NCBI GenBank assembly: GCA_003194525.1
Contig: NBIV01000115.1
Coordinates: 62,001 to 126,000, forward strand
DNA length: 64,000 nucleotides
Direction of reading: 5' to 3'
Origin: Gracilariopsis chorda
Taxonomy: Eukaryota; Rhodophyta; Florideophyceae; Gracilariales; Gracilariaceae
Below, piece by piece: positions 1 to 9,760 of this stretch (its first letter is position 1; each line of letters begins with the position of its first letter). Position numbers and translations under genes: made by a program. The notes under the pieces are model-generated. The model did not search any database and had not been told where the DNA came from. It worked only from the letters and a program-made list of their open reading frames with translations.

Positions 1-205
1 TCTCATCTGTCTGACCCCGTGCGTTCGCCAACTGTTCACTTTTGCTTTCCATATTGGTTACATTATATTCGGGTAACGGATATTCATTGGACTCCGTATT
101 GAGTTTTGCCGTACTATCTCAATGAGCAACGCCTACCTCCTTTTCTGGTCTCTTTCGGCTCTCCGCACGACTTGCCGGTTTCTACCTTTTCTTTGGTTCT
201 TTCTG

Positions 206-973
206 TGGTGCAATGCCCGGAAGCGGGAGTGCACCGAAAGACGTTCGGGATGTTTCCTCGTTAGAGGTGAGCCCAGTTGGGTAGATACCTCCCACGAGTG
301 GCACGAATATGTCGGGTTGTAAGTCCGAGGTCACCCGTCGCGACTGTTGCAGAGAGGGTGAGGCAAGAATCGGGTATCCGCAAGAGCGATGTATGGGGCT
401 GGTCATTATCTAGGGGGGTGAGGCTTCCGCGTTAGTGGCACGCGCGAATACCAGCCGTGAGAAGCGAGAAGCCACCCTGCAGAGGGAAAAATAAGGGAGA
501 GCTGAGTCACGAATGTCGTGACGAAGACTAACGGCCTTGCCAATAAATAAACCTTATACAAGGCGAACACCAAAACAGGTGGAATATCAATTCGAATACT
601 TGGGTCCTTAGATAGGCAAGGGGTTTAGATTTCCCATATGTGACGGTGCTTCCCTCCAAGGAGAAGTAGAGAACACGCGAAGGCGGTGAGTTCTAGAGCC
701 GATTCCCCAGGTTGGGGTCCCTTTTTCCGGGAGGTTTACTGGTGCGAAGGCAGTGCACCGGCGCACTAAGTACTAACCTTCCCACTGTAATTACCATATA
801 AATGAATAAATAGATAGCAAAATCGTATCCATTACAGTGGCACATCCGTCCAAAACGTGCAGAGTCCATTGCAATGGTGCATCCGGCTAAGCCGTGAGAC
901 AGTATTGTAGATCAGCCGAGCAATTGGAAAACTAATAAGTGCTCAAGATCCACCTCAGAGGGCGTCCATTACA
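206..973 (-). repeat. Diverged LTR of Ty3 family A
   Basis: This segment aligns along its whole length, with many substitutions and small gaps, to the LTRs at 4445-5259 and 13378-14194. It shares the start TGGTGCAATGCCC, the block around CCGAAAGACGTTCGG, and the central block with CCCCAGGTTGGGG and TAAGTACTA. The orientation matches the LTRs of the minus-strand element, so it belonged to a minus-strand copy. No equally diverged partner LTR was found, so it is a solo LTR or a remnant. The right end is approximate. Several of its small hairpins keep pairing through paired substitutions (see findings). Confidence 0.75.
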
Positions 974-3900
974 CTTTCCCCTTTTTGCCTTTTTCTTTCT
1001 GGATTGTAATTTACCGGAACATCGCTCACAAGAACCCATGCATTAGATTGACTAGCTGGTAACCCCATTTTCTGTAGCACCTCCATTGGTATATCTGGAA
1101 GCAATCTGGGTTTCACACCCAAACATCGTGTGGTATGGAGGGCCCAGTCGCTGTGCCCACCTCGCCAGAGAGAAAGGCCACGAACACCTTGAGAGGATTT
1201 CGCTGGTAAACATATTGCTCCACAAGTTGTCTCGAGACCTAGAATCGGTTTATCTACAACTGGTTTGATACTTTATGCAATTTTGTGTTGTTCAGGTCTG
1301 GGAAAAATCTTTCAAGATCTTCGTGTTGGCTCAGCTCTTTGGAAACAGCTGATTCAAGTTAATTGAAGTTCCGAACATTCTGTTGACTGCCATGCAGTAT
1401 GCCGCCACCGGCTTCAAAAATTTGGACTAGTTCTACCAATGCTAAGGGTCTACCGTGCACGGTGCACTGCGTACGCAGACATTCATTCTGGGACGTTTGA
1501 ACTACAATGAAGCTGGTCGGGATGCCCGAAGAACGCCTTCGGGTGCGTCTGCCCCACAGGCTATAACCCCAGGTGGTACCACCTCCAGTGGTCGAAACTC
1601 CGTCTGCGTCTTAGCGTAGTATGGATGAAACTGTGTTTTCTCGACTGGAGTCGCCACATCTCTAAGGTGGCTCATGTTTCTCTCCCCAAAAACGTAAACA
1701 ACCTTCATCAATAAGTCGAAGAAGCCCAAGTTTGGGATGTCTCGAGAGATATCTGACTCTTACGTCAAGACGTGGATTCTGGTTTCGAGTGTCTGGATGT
1801 CCCAGGGACCTTTGTCCAGGACTAGAAGAAGGTTGTCAATGACGTTCAGGTGGTCTTGAAACGTGTGCCCGTTCGTCTAGATACGTTGAAAGCTTCTACC
1901 GGCATGGATACAGAAGCGCCCACGAAAGCAGAAAACGAGGTCGTCTCTATTGGCCCAATTCAGTGCTTGAATAAACAAAGAGCTCGAAAACTGAAAAAAG
2001 ATGTTCAATACCATGGTTTGGGGTTCTTAAGACTCTGATTATGATCGCCGCTCATCGGAGTTCTCATCGGACTACTCAGATTCGGACAATGAAGGCAGAA
2101 TTTAGTTGTAACGGATGCTAAGGCGACTTACGCTACTCAGGGAGTGGTTTTCTCTCGCGGAAACGGTAGACGTCACCTGGGACTCAAAGAATTGAAACCT
2201 ACAAATCCCATTTACTGGAAATTGTCATCGTATCGGTATCATAGATTGGATGATTCCTCATTTGCTTGGTCTGCACGAGGTACCGGCGAGTTTAAGAATT
2301 GCATCAAACGCATGAATACTAATCTTCAATGGAGATATTTCTCAGGAAAATATCCAATTCTGGTGGTTAATTTCGGAGCCAACATGATCTGCATGAGTGA
2401 AGCCCAAGCTTATCTCACGTTACCGTATTTCCTAAGCAGTATGGCTGAGAATTAGTTTAATTCCGTTCGAGGAACCTCGAAAGCCTCGGAAGGAGAAGTA
2501 ATCTGCTGGCCGGAGGGGTCTCACTCCATTTTGAGGTCATAAGCTACGGGAAACGCCATCCACATGGTGATACTTTCGATACGCGATCGAAACGAAAGTC
2601 TGGTGAAACATAAAGGGTCTATCCAACCCGCTTGAATAAAGCGTTTCACCGATGTGGTAGTTTCTATTCTACACTAGAGCGGTGTTAGATGTTCTTTGAC
2701 GGGCTACACCCCTCATTACCTGCGCTAGTCACGCGGAAAAGTGAGAATAAACGGAAGATTTCATACTTTGAACTGGTTCAGGATGCCCAAGCTGAGGAAG
2801 GAAGTCACCATGCACGGAATCAACCGAAACAATAGTGGACGAGAGCTCTGGTATTAGAGGAGTCGTTAAAATCGATGTGTTCGCTACAGTGCAAGTCCGC
2901 GACCACAGATATGCAGAACGTCTATTACGGTGACAATAGCTCTGCCTCATTTGGGACTACGGACTTGCCGTTAACTTTGGCGCCGATTTCGGAGGAAGCA
3001 CCCACTTTCTGCGCAGTTGCAGCACGAATGCAGGCCACTCCTCGCAATTTGAGTCTAGCCGAGCCGTTCTTGGAGTAAAACGATTTGAACATTCCCATGA
3101 GGTAGGAACCGGTGGTACATTTGCAAAGAACCACTCCAGGTACCGGTTCTATGTCTTTGATACCAGCAGTAATGAACACATTTCACATGTACTTACCTGA
3201 TCGAAAAGTATGAATGAAAACATTTGATGTTGAGCGGTTGCGCTCGTTGAGGACAAGCGTGGCAACAAACGTATACCCAGAATAAAATCTAAACTACTGA
3301 ACTTCGTCGTTCTGTGCAAAATTCAATTGCATATTTTCCTTTGAACATAGAAAAAATCCTCGATCTCCTTGCGTGCGGCCGGTCGTTGGTTCCATATGAT
3401 ACTCAGTACTATTTGACCCAAAAAAGGGTTACTGCAGAAGTAAACGACAAGCACAATCGTGTTGTGAAAAAATGGTCTCAGGGACGGGGATCAAGCTACT
3501 TTTCACATTTGGGCTATCAGTAGCCTTAGTGTACAGTAGACGTATGAGTGTCCGCCGGTCTAACGACCCCACTTGGGGATACCTCTGCAAAGAGTGTTAT
3601 AGCTGCACACGTGGAAAGTGGAGCCTCTGTCTAGCGAAACGCTCCGTGGCCACAGGTCAAGTAGGTATACATGGGTACAATACCCGGGTGTGTCGGAGTT
3701 GTTAGAACCTTTACTGAATACTTTCAGTAACGGTACTTAAGAATCGGGGGCTGCCGCTCTTCTAAGAAGTAAATCCATCCAGGAACTTTGCTGTAAGTAT
3801 ACTTCTGCTGGTGCACGGCTACAACTCCAATCTCAGAGAGTGCCGTAGTCGATCCCGGTATACGTAACCCCCTTGCACCTCGAGAACTGATTTCCCGTAG

Positions 3901-4444
3901 TCTGCGGTACATTATGTTTTTTTTTTTGTTTCTGTTTACATACCCGTCTTACGGTTACCTCTACTCCGCCCTGCCTTCAGGTGGGCTCCAAATAATTCGG
4001 GATTATTTGTCGTTATCGCCAACCAGTGTTCTGAAGTGCAGCTCGCAATTGTCCGCGTATTTATCGTCCCTGAATATTGCCATTGGCTCAAAATACCCAA
4101 ATACTCCGATTTTAGGATATTTGCCTCCTCTTTCTGTAAAGCGGGACGTGATCGCCCGGATTTACGCCCTGCGCATGTCCGTCATCTCGGAGCGTTCTAC
4201 TGCTGAGTTGCGCCACCCAAGGGACTAAGGTTGAAAAACTTGAGTTTCCTTTCAGCGGGTGGTCTTAATCCTTTCAACTCCAAACAGTATGGCACTACAA
4301 ATCGTACTGCAGAGTTGCAAAACTGCAAATCAGACACCTATAATGTGTAGAGAAAAAAAACCATTTACAATCAAAGCAATAATGAGTAAAATGCTGGCAT
4401 TTAGACATGCTTGAAGAAAAAGAACAAAGCTAGGATGACTAATG
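974..4444. other. Decayed Ty3 remnants, no intact gene
   Basis: There is no long open frame apart from the gag fragment at 2144-2800. A serine/aspartate-rich stretch just upstream on + (about 2035-2100) resembles the serine-rich linker upstream of the capsid in family A gag. Short open frames at 3314-3523 (+), 3472-3705 (+), 3914-4228 (+) and 3724-3912 (-) match nothing I recognise. A poly-T run sits near 3915. The region reads as several overlapping retroelement fragments. Confidence 0.5.
2144..2800 (+). pseudogene. Ty3 gag (capsid) fragment
   Basis: The plus-strand frame opens at 2144 and contains the motif LKELKPTNP followed by SYRYHRLDDSS and EAQAYLTLPYFL. These match LRELKPTNP, SYRYYRLEDSS and EGQAYLALPYFL in the minus-strand family A gag at 12423-11665. 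The frame stops at 2455, but similarity continues in broken frames to about 2800, with LNKAFHRCG and a FELVQDA segment. It is a relative of family A in opposite orientation, disrupted by stops and frameshifts, and not functional. Confidence 0.75.
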
Positions 4445-5259
4445 TGGTGCAATGCCCCAAAAGGGGAAAAACACCGAAAGGCGTTCGGGATCTTCCTCTC
4501 ACGAGGTGAACCCAGTTGGGTAGAGCCCTCCCAGAGGTGTCACGGCGAAGCCGGTTTGTAAGACCAGGGACACCTGTCGCGACTCGCGCAGGGAGGTGAA
4601 GGCGAAGAATCGGTATCCGCGTGAGCGGGGTGTGATCCTCAGTAGAGGTATGTTTCCACGTAAGTGGGGGTGTGTGAGCGGATGCGCACACGAGGGCCGC
4701 GGATAGCGGGAGGTGCTACGCTATAAAGGGGAAAACGGAAGGGCGAAGAGGAGGAAGAGAGGACGATGTGAGTCGCGAGAGCGACGAACAGATACGGCGA
4801 TGCCGGTAACAATATCCCTATACAGGGCGAAACACCAATATGATTGGAACAATTGTACTCCCAAGGATGGGCTTCTTTAGATGTGCAAGGGGGTTAGATG
4901 TCCCGTGGTTTACGGCGTTTCCCTCCAAGGAGGAGTAGAGTACGCGCGCAAGCGGCAACAACTAGAGCCAATTCCCCAGGTTGGGGTCCCTTGGGGAAGG
5001 TTTACTGGTGCGACGGCAGTGCCCGTCGCACTAAGTACTAGCTTCCCAGAAATGGGTGTGAAAATAATAAATAGTATTAACTAAAATACTCCACATTTCG
5101 TGGCAACATCCACTACTGTGGCCAACCGCCAATTGACCCAAAACCGTGTCCCACGTGTCCATATCCACCATAGTGGGGCGTAGTTCATATACACACTACA
5201 CAACCGATAATATCGGGAAAGCGTTCAAGTACCAAGAATCCCTCCCTGAGGGCGTTGCA
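4445..5259 (-). repeat. 3' LTR of family A element
   Basis: An 815 bp terminal repeat, read here on the + strand from TGGTGCAATG to GGGCGTTGCA. It is about 95 percent identical by eye to 13378-14194. It has a pyrimidine-poor A/T-rich patch near 5060-5085 (AATAATAAATAGTATTAAC), a longer hairpin around GTGCGACGGC...GTCGCAC near 5009-5032, and a regular series of short stems from 4455 onward. Confidence 0.92.
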
Positions 5260-5263
5260 CTAC

Positions 5264-5277
5264 ATATCCCCCCCTAA
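5264..5277 (-). promoter_or_regulatory. Polypurine tract of family A element
   Basis: On the minus strand the run CTTAGGGGGGGAT ends a few bases before the 3' LTR start (TGCAACGCCC at 5259). A purine run at this place primes plus-strand DNA synthesis in LTR retrotransposons. Its position supports the LTR boundary. Confidence 0.65.
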
Positions 5278-5519
5278 GACGGGAAAACGACCGCGGACGC
5301 GGAGGGTTCCCAGACGAAAATGGGTGATAAAAGCGCGTACGCCGTCTCCGGTTCTTCTTTCCTGGCATAGCCGGCTATTGTAGTATAGTGTTGTGGGGAG
5401 GTAGCTGCTCCCTTGAATAAACTTTCCCGTTTTGAACGGTGATTCTCGTTTGAGTTCCCCGTCGTCGACGGACCTTGCCTTGTTATCCTTTCCTATCGCC
5501 CTCCGTTCGCGCGGCAACG

Positions 5520-5927
5520 TTACCCAACTTGGGCATTTACCAGCGTGGCTGGAGCTGCAGTTCCCGTTTGACGGTGGTATCGCACGACCTGCGACCGTGG
5601 GAAGTGTTCGATTGACTCCCACGTATCCCCACTGGGGTCATACCCGTACCAGCGGACGCGGTATTGTAGAATACCATCCTGGTCCCAGGTTTGTCTGACA
5701 AGTCGGTCTACTACGAGCTCTCGTTCGTAGACCTGCCGGCCGTGCCGGGTGGTGGTTGTACTCCCTTGCGGGGGCTGCCCACTGTGCGGTATAATGTCCC
5801 TTAGCAGGGTGTTCGGCGATAACTCCGGCGTTGCCGTGCGCTGTGATAGCGGCTGCTGCTCATGCGGGAAGATATCCCTCAAGAGGGTGTGTGGTGCCAC
5901 GGTTTTCACCGGCAAGTCATTCCCCAT
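5520..5927 (-). CDS. Chromodomain module, 3' end of pol
   Basis: A 135-codon frame whose second half is a chromodomain: YERELVVDRLV, then QYRVRWYGYDP, then DTWESIEHF, the aromatic and acidic positions typical of chromodomains that bind methylated histone tails. In chromoviruses this domain sits at the C-terminus of integrase and targets heterochromatin. Here it is in the -1 frame relative to the long pol frame, which ends at 5906 and overlaps it by about 20 bases. It could be reached by frameshifting, or the frame may have been lost by an indel. About 260 bases of noncoding tail and the PPT follow before the 3' LTR. Confidence 0.8.
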   Translation of the reverse strand: MGNDLPVKTVAPHTLLRDIFPHEQQPLSQRTATPELSPNTLLRDIIPHSGQPPQGSTTTTRHGRQVYERELVVDRLVRQTWDQDGILQYRVRWYGYDPSGDTWESIEHFPRSQVVRYHRQTGTAAPATLVNAQVG

Positions 5928-8900
5928 TGGGGCAGGATCATTTCCGCTTTCGCGGTATTGCGGGCAAACCGCCAGTCGGCGGGGACTTGGGCTCCGCCTT
6001 CGCGGTTGAGCTCACGAACCGCGAGTTTGCGGGAAGATGACCGCTCCTGCGGAATCGGCATTTCCACAATCCCTTGGGGGGTCCCGTGCGACACGGTGAT
6101 TGGGTGGCAAACCGCCTCCCTGCCAGGCGCACGAGCGCTCTGCACCATACGTTCCGGCGACGCCGTGGTGTCCCCGGTTACTGACCGGTTGCCTGGGGCT
6201 AACTCCGGTACACCGGTATTTTGGTCAAAATTCCCCTTTGGGGGGTGCCGGGCAGGTGCCGATGAAACCCTTTTCAGGGGCTTGGCCGCTAAGTGCGGTG
6301 CACCGTCTCCATGAGGAGGAGCAGCGTCCGGTACGACCGGTTTCGAGCGTGCGATGGCGCGCGTTTTTCTTGAGTTCCTCGGTTCTTTGCCGCAGCGTTG
6401 CGGGGGTTGGCGCAAATTATTCCCCGTAGCGGGGGCTTCGATTCCGTCAACGACGGGAGGCGTTTCTGGGGCTTGCGAGCCAGGGCTTAAAGCTTCGACT
6501 GCGGCTTGGCTGCCTTTTTCCCCAAGAGGGGTGTGGTTATTTCCCTGTGAGGCCGGCGTATCTGGGCGCCCCTTCTCCGCAAGGCGCGGGTCTGATCGAC
6601 CTGATTGAACCGCTTCCGCGGGGACTTCCGCCAACGGCGGCTTCGAGGCATCGGGCGATTGCCTTTCCGCTGCTGCGGTCTTGGAGTGAGGCTTCTCGTT
6701 TTCCCGTGACAAACGGTGTATTTGCCGCTTTTGCGGGGCCTGTGCGTCTGGTTCCTGTTGCACAGAACTGCCCGGGAACGAGGGATTAGTGTCGCGTGAC
6801 ATACTCCGTGCTCCACGGTCATTGTTCCGTATGTTACGGTGTGTTTCCCGTTGCGACGGCGATATCGTTCCTCGAAAACGAGTGTTCTCCTCCCCCTCCT
6901 TAGACGGAGCGGCGGGATAAGGGATAATATTCCCCGCCTGGCGGGTATAGATGCGCCCCAGTGGGGCGGACGTGGTAAGGGCGGGCGCTGAGGGGCCCGA
7001 ATTACCCGGCTGAGCCGGTGAGTCCGACAGAGTCGGTAGGTCTGAGAGTCCCCGGCTGGGGTTTGGTAGTACCGTAGGTCTAGTACTCCCGGATGGTTCC
7101 GGTGTTCCAGAGTCCGTAGAAACGGGGTTGCCTGGATCCAGGACTACCTCTGACGAGGGAGGAGGGGCAAGGACAACACGATCACGGGAAATCCGTTCGT
7201 GCGTGTCCCCCACCTCTACCACGACAGTGTCGGTGCTAACAGAGATGACCTTGAAGGGTCCATCCGCCACAGGCGAGAGTTTGTGACACTTCTCCCGTTC
7301 CGGGTTGTAGTACTCCTTCCTGATGAAGACGTAGTTATTTGCCCGAATCGGGGGGGTCTTTCCTCGCAAGCGAGCGTCAAAATCCCGCTTGTAAGCGGCT
7401 TGGGCCCGTGCCATAGACTTCCGCGCAGCGGGGACCAGCTTGGAAAGCCATTGCTTCCATTGCTGCCGGTAGATACCCACAGATGGGAAATTGTCCAAGG
7501 TAGCTTGGGGTTCCAGCGCCACAGGCGGGGGTGTTCTCGATAGAACCAACTCCAATGGCGAAACTCCGGTAGTCCGGTGTACCTGCGTATTGTACGCGTA
7601 GGTTACCGCATCAGCGTAGAGATCCCAATTCGTTGGGTGGTCAGTTACGTAGGAACGTAACGCCGCGAGTAACGTCTGGTTAAACCGTTCAACTTGCCCA
7701 TTACACTGGGGGTGGTAGGTAGTCGTGAACAAGTTCTTGACATCCAGGATGCGACAAACATCCTGGAAGAACTTGCTCGCGAACTGCTTCCCGTTGTCAG
7801 AGAGCACCTCCACAGGGGGACCGTAGACAAAAATCCAGTGCGTCACCAGAGCCTGGGCCACCGTGAGAGCGGTTATCCTCCGAAGAGGGACAGTCCGTAC
7901 CAGCTTAGAAAAGCGGTCGGTGATGACAAGTAGAAACTTTTTTCCACGTTTTGTGGTGAGTAGTGGTCCGAGAAGATCAATTGCGATAAACTCGAGTGGC
8001 GCCCTTGCGGGGAATAGTTTCATCTTCTTCGCATTTTTGCGGAGTTTGACGCGATTCTTCGCGCATTCGCTACAAAACCGCACAGTTGCGTAGCAATCCA
8101 CCGCCATTGCGGGCCAATAGAAATCCCTTCGCAGGGTTAGGTAGAGTTTCCTCCCACCTGGGTGACCTCCAAAGGGGGCGTAGTGTGACAGATGTAACAC
8201 CCGCGATTGCAGGGAATGAGGTACCACAATCTGTGGGCGGGCTTCGACCTTCCTTACGAGGTAGCCTTTGTCGTTTACCCCGAAAGGGAGATCTTCACCA
8301 CCGTTGATACGGGCACGAATCCTCGTCCAGAATGGGTCGCCGAATTGTTCTCGGATCATTTCTTCCGGTGATACCGGTACAAAGTTTCCCGGTAACGGGT
8401 TCTCAGATTCATCTCGCGATGCGAGTAGTTCGTCAAAGTCAGCGTCCTCGTCCCAGTTTTCTGGCCCAGCCTCGACGGCACATTCCGGATTATCCGCTTC
8501 TATGGCCATGAAACATGGGACTTCATCATCCTCCGTTGGGAGTGCTTCCCCACTTGTGGGTAACCGCGACAAGGCGTCGGCTTGGGTGTTCTGCGCGCCC
8601 TTTTTATAAATGACTTGAAAGTCATATTCCGCGAGGCGGAGTATCCAGCGCATGAGGCGTCCCGACGGGTCGGAGATATTCATCAACCACCTCAATGAGG
8701 AATGATCCGTGTACACGGTGAAGTGAATTCCCATAAGGTAGGGGCGCAGAGTGGTCATCGCCCATACGAAGGCGAGGCACTCTTTCTCCGATACGGAGTA
8801 GTTCCGCTCATGAACATTGAGCGAGCGTGACCAATAACCAATTGGATGTCGTTCCCCCTCGGGGGTGGTTTGAAAAAGAGCACACCCGACTTGGTAGTCG

Positions 8901-9760
8901 CTCGAGTCCGTATCTACGGAGTATGGCAACCCAAGTTTTGGGAGATGTAGGATTGGTGCTGATGTGATAGCCTCCTTCAAGGAGTTAAAAGCTTCCGATT
9001 GCTCGGGCGTAAATGTTCCCAGTTTTGGGGGGTTCCCCTTTCGCAACAACGCGTTTAGGGGCTCCGCAGTATCCGAAAAGTTCGGGATAAACCGTCGATA
9101 GACGTTGACTAGCCCCAAAAAGGAGCGCAGTTCCGTTTGAGTACGGGGTTCTTTCGCCTCAACGAGGGATTTGACTCGAGCTTTCTCGATCGCTAACCGT
9201 CCAGGACGGATAATGTGACCCAGATACTTCACAGTATCTGTGAAAAACTCGCATTTCCTCAACTTGAGGGTAATTCCCGCATCGCGGAGTACGCTCAGCA
9301 CGTCTCGGACGTGAGTGAGATGGTCGTCCCACGAGTTGGAGAAGATGATAATATCATCAAGGTAGACCAGACAACTCCGCCACTTAAAGCGGTTAAGTAG
9401 AATATCTACTGCACGCTGAAAGGTGGCGGGGGCGTTGGTTAACCCAAACGGCATCCGCTTGAAGTGGTACGTCCCTGCATGGCAGGTGAATGCGGTTTTG
9501 TCGCCATCCTCCTGTCTGACAGGTGCTTGCCAATATCCCCAATTGGCATCAAGGGCCGTGAACACGGTGGCGTGTCCAAGTGAGTCAATGCACTCGTCCA
9601 TACGAGGGATGGGGTACGTGTCCCTAACAGTCACGGCATTGAGCCGGCGGTAGTCGACACAGAACCTCCAGGTTCCGTCGGCCTTTAAAGCCAGTACAAC
9701 TGGGGATGCCCAGGGTGATTGAGCGGGCTCAATCACACCTGCGCGGAGCATCTTGTCCAC
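5906..9760 (-). CDS. Ty3 pol: reverse transcriptase, RNase H, integrase
   Basis: A long open frame of 1284 codons. The visible start VDKMLRAGVI is inside the RT fingers, so the true frame begins upstream. RT shows FCVDYRRLNA near residues 33-42 and the catalytic YLDD at 133-136. RNase H follows, with TDSSDYQVGCAL near 284 and YTDHSSLRWLM near 350. Integrase has the zinc-binding H526, H533, C563, C566 and the DDE triad at about D595, D655 and E691 (HPQCNGQVERFN). After about residue 850 the protein becomes a proline/serine/arginine-rich tail of roughly 400 residues with no recognised domain; in DNA this tail is dense with short hairpins. All catalytic residues appear present. Confidence 0.93.
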   Translation of the reverse strand: MDKMLRAGVIEPAQSPWASPVVLALKADGTWRFCVDYRRLNAVTVRDTYPIPRMDECIDSLGHATVFTALDANWGYWQAPVRQEDGDKTAFTCHAGTYHFKRMPFGLTNAPATFQRAVDILLNRFKWRSCLVYLDDIIIFSNSWDDHLTHVRDVLSVLRDAGITLKLRKCEFFTDTVKYLGHIIRPGRLAIEKARVKSLVEAKEPRTQTELRSFLGLVNVYRRFIPNFSDTAEPLNALLRKGNPPKLGTFTPEQSEAFNSLKEAITSAPILHLPKLGLPYSVDTDSSDYQVGCALFQTTPEGERHPIGYWSRSLNVHERNYSVSEKECLAFVWAMTTLRPYLMGIHFTVYTDHSSLRWLMNISDPSGRLMRWILRLAEYDFQVIYKKGAQNTQADALSRLPTSGEALPTEDDEVPCFMAIEADNPECAVEAGPENWDEDADFDELLASRDESENPLPGNFVPVSPEEMIREQFGDPFWTRIRARINGGEDLPFGVNDKGYLVRKVEARPQIVVPHSLQSRVLHLSHYAPFGGHPGGRKLYLTLRRDFYWPAMAVDCYATVRFCSECAKNRVKLRKNAKKMKLFPARAPLEFIAIDLLGPLLTTKRGKKFLLVITDRFSKLVRTVPLRRITALTVAQALVTHWIFVYGPPVEVLSDNGKQFASKFFQDVCRILDVKNLFTTTYHPQCNGQVERFNQTLLAALRSYVTDHPTNWDLYADAVTYAYNTQVHRTTGVSPLELVLSRTPPPVALEPQATLDNFPSVGIYRQQWKQWLSKLVPAARKSMARAQAAYKRDFDARLRGKTPPIRANNYVFIRKEYYNPEREKCHKLSPVADGPFKVISVSTDTVVVEVGDTHERISRDRVVLAPPPSSEVVLDPGNPVSTDSGTPEPSGSTRPTVLPNPSRGLSDLPTLSDSPAQPGNSGPSAPALTTSAPLGRIYTRQAGNIIPYPAAPSKEGEENTRFRGTISPSQRETHRNIRNNDRGARSMSRDTNPSFPGSSVQQEPDAQAPQKRQIHRLSRENEKPHSKTAAAERQSPDASKPPLAEVPAEAVQSGRSDPRLAEKGRPDTPASQGNNHTPLGEKGSQAAVEALSPGSQAPETPPVVDGIEAPATGNNLRQPPQRCGKEPRNSRKTRAIARSKPVVPDAAPPHGDGAPHLAAKPLKRVSSAPARHPPKGNFDQNTGVPELAPGNRSVTGDTTASPERMVQSARAPGREAVCHPITVSHGTPQGIVEMPIPQERSSSRKLAVRELNREGGAQVPADWRFARNTAKAEMILPQWGMTCR

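Noticed and set aside
5862-6608. Plus-strand frames opposite the Ty3 pol tail
   Set aside because: Shadows produced by the hairpin-rich GC sequence of the minus-strand element.
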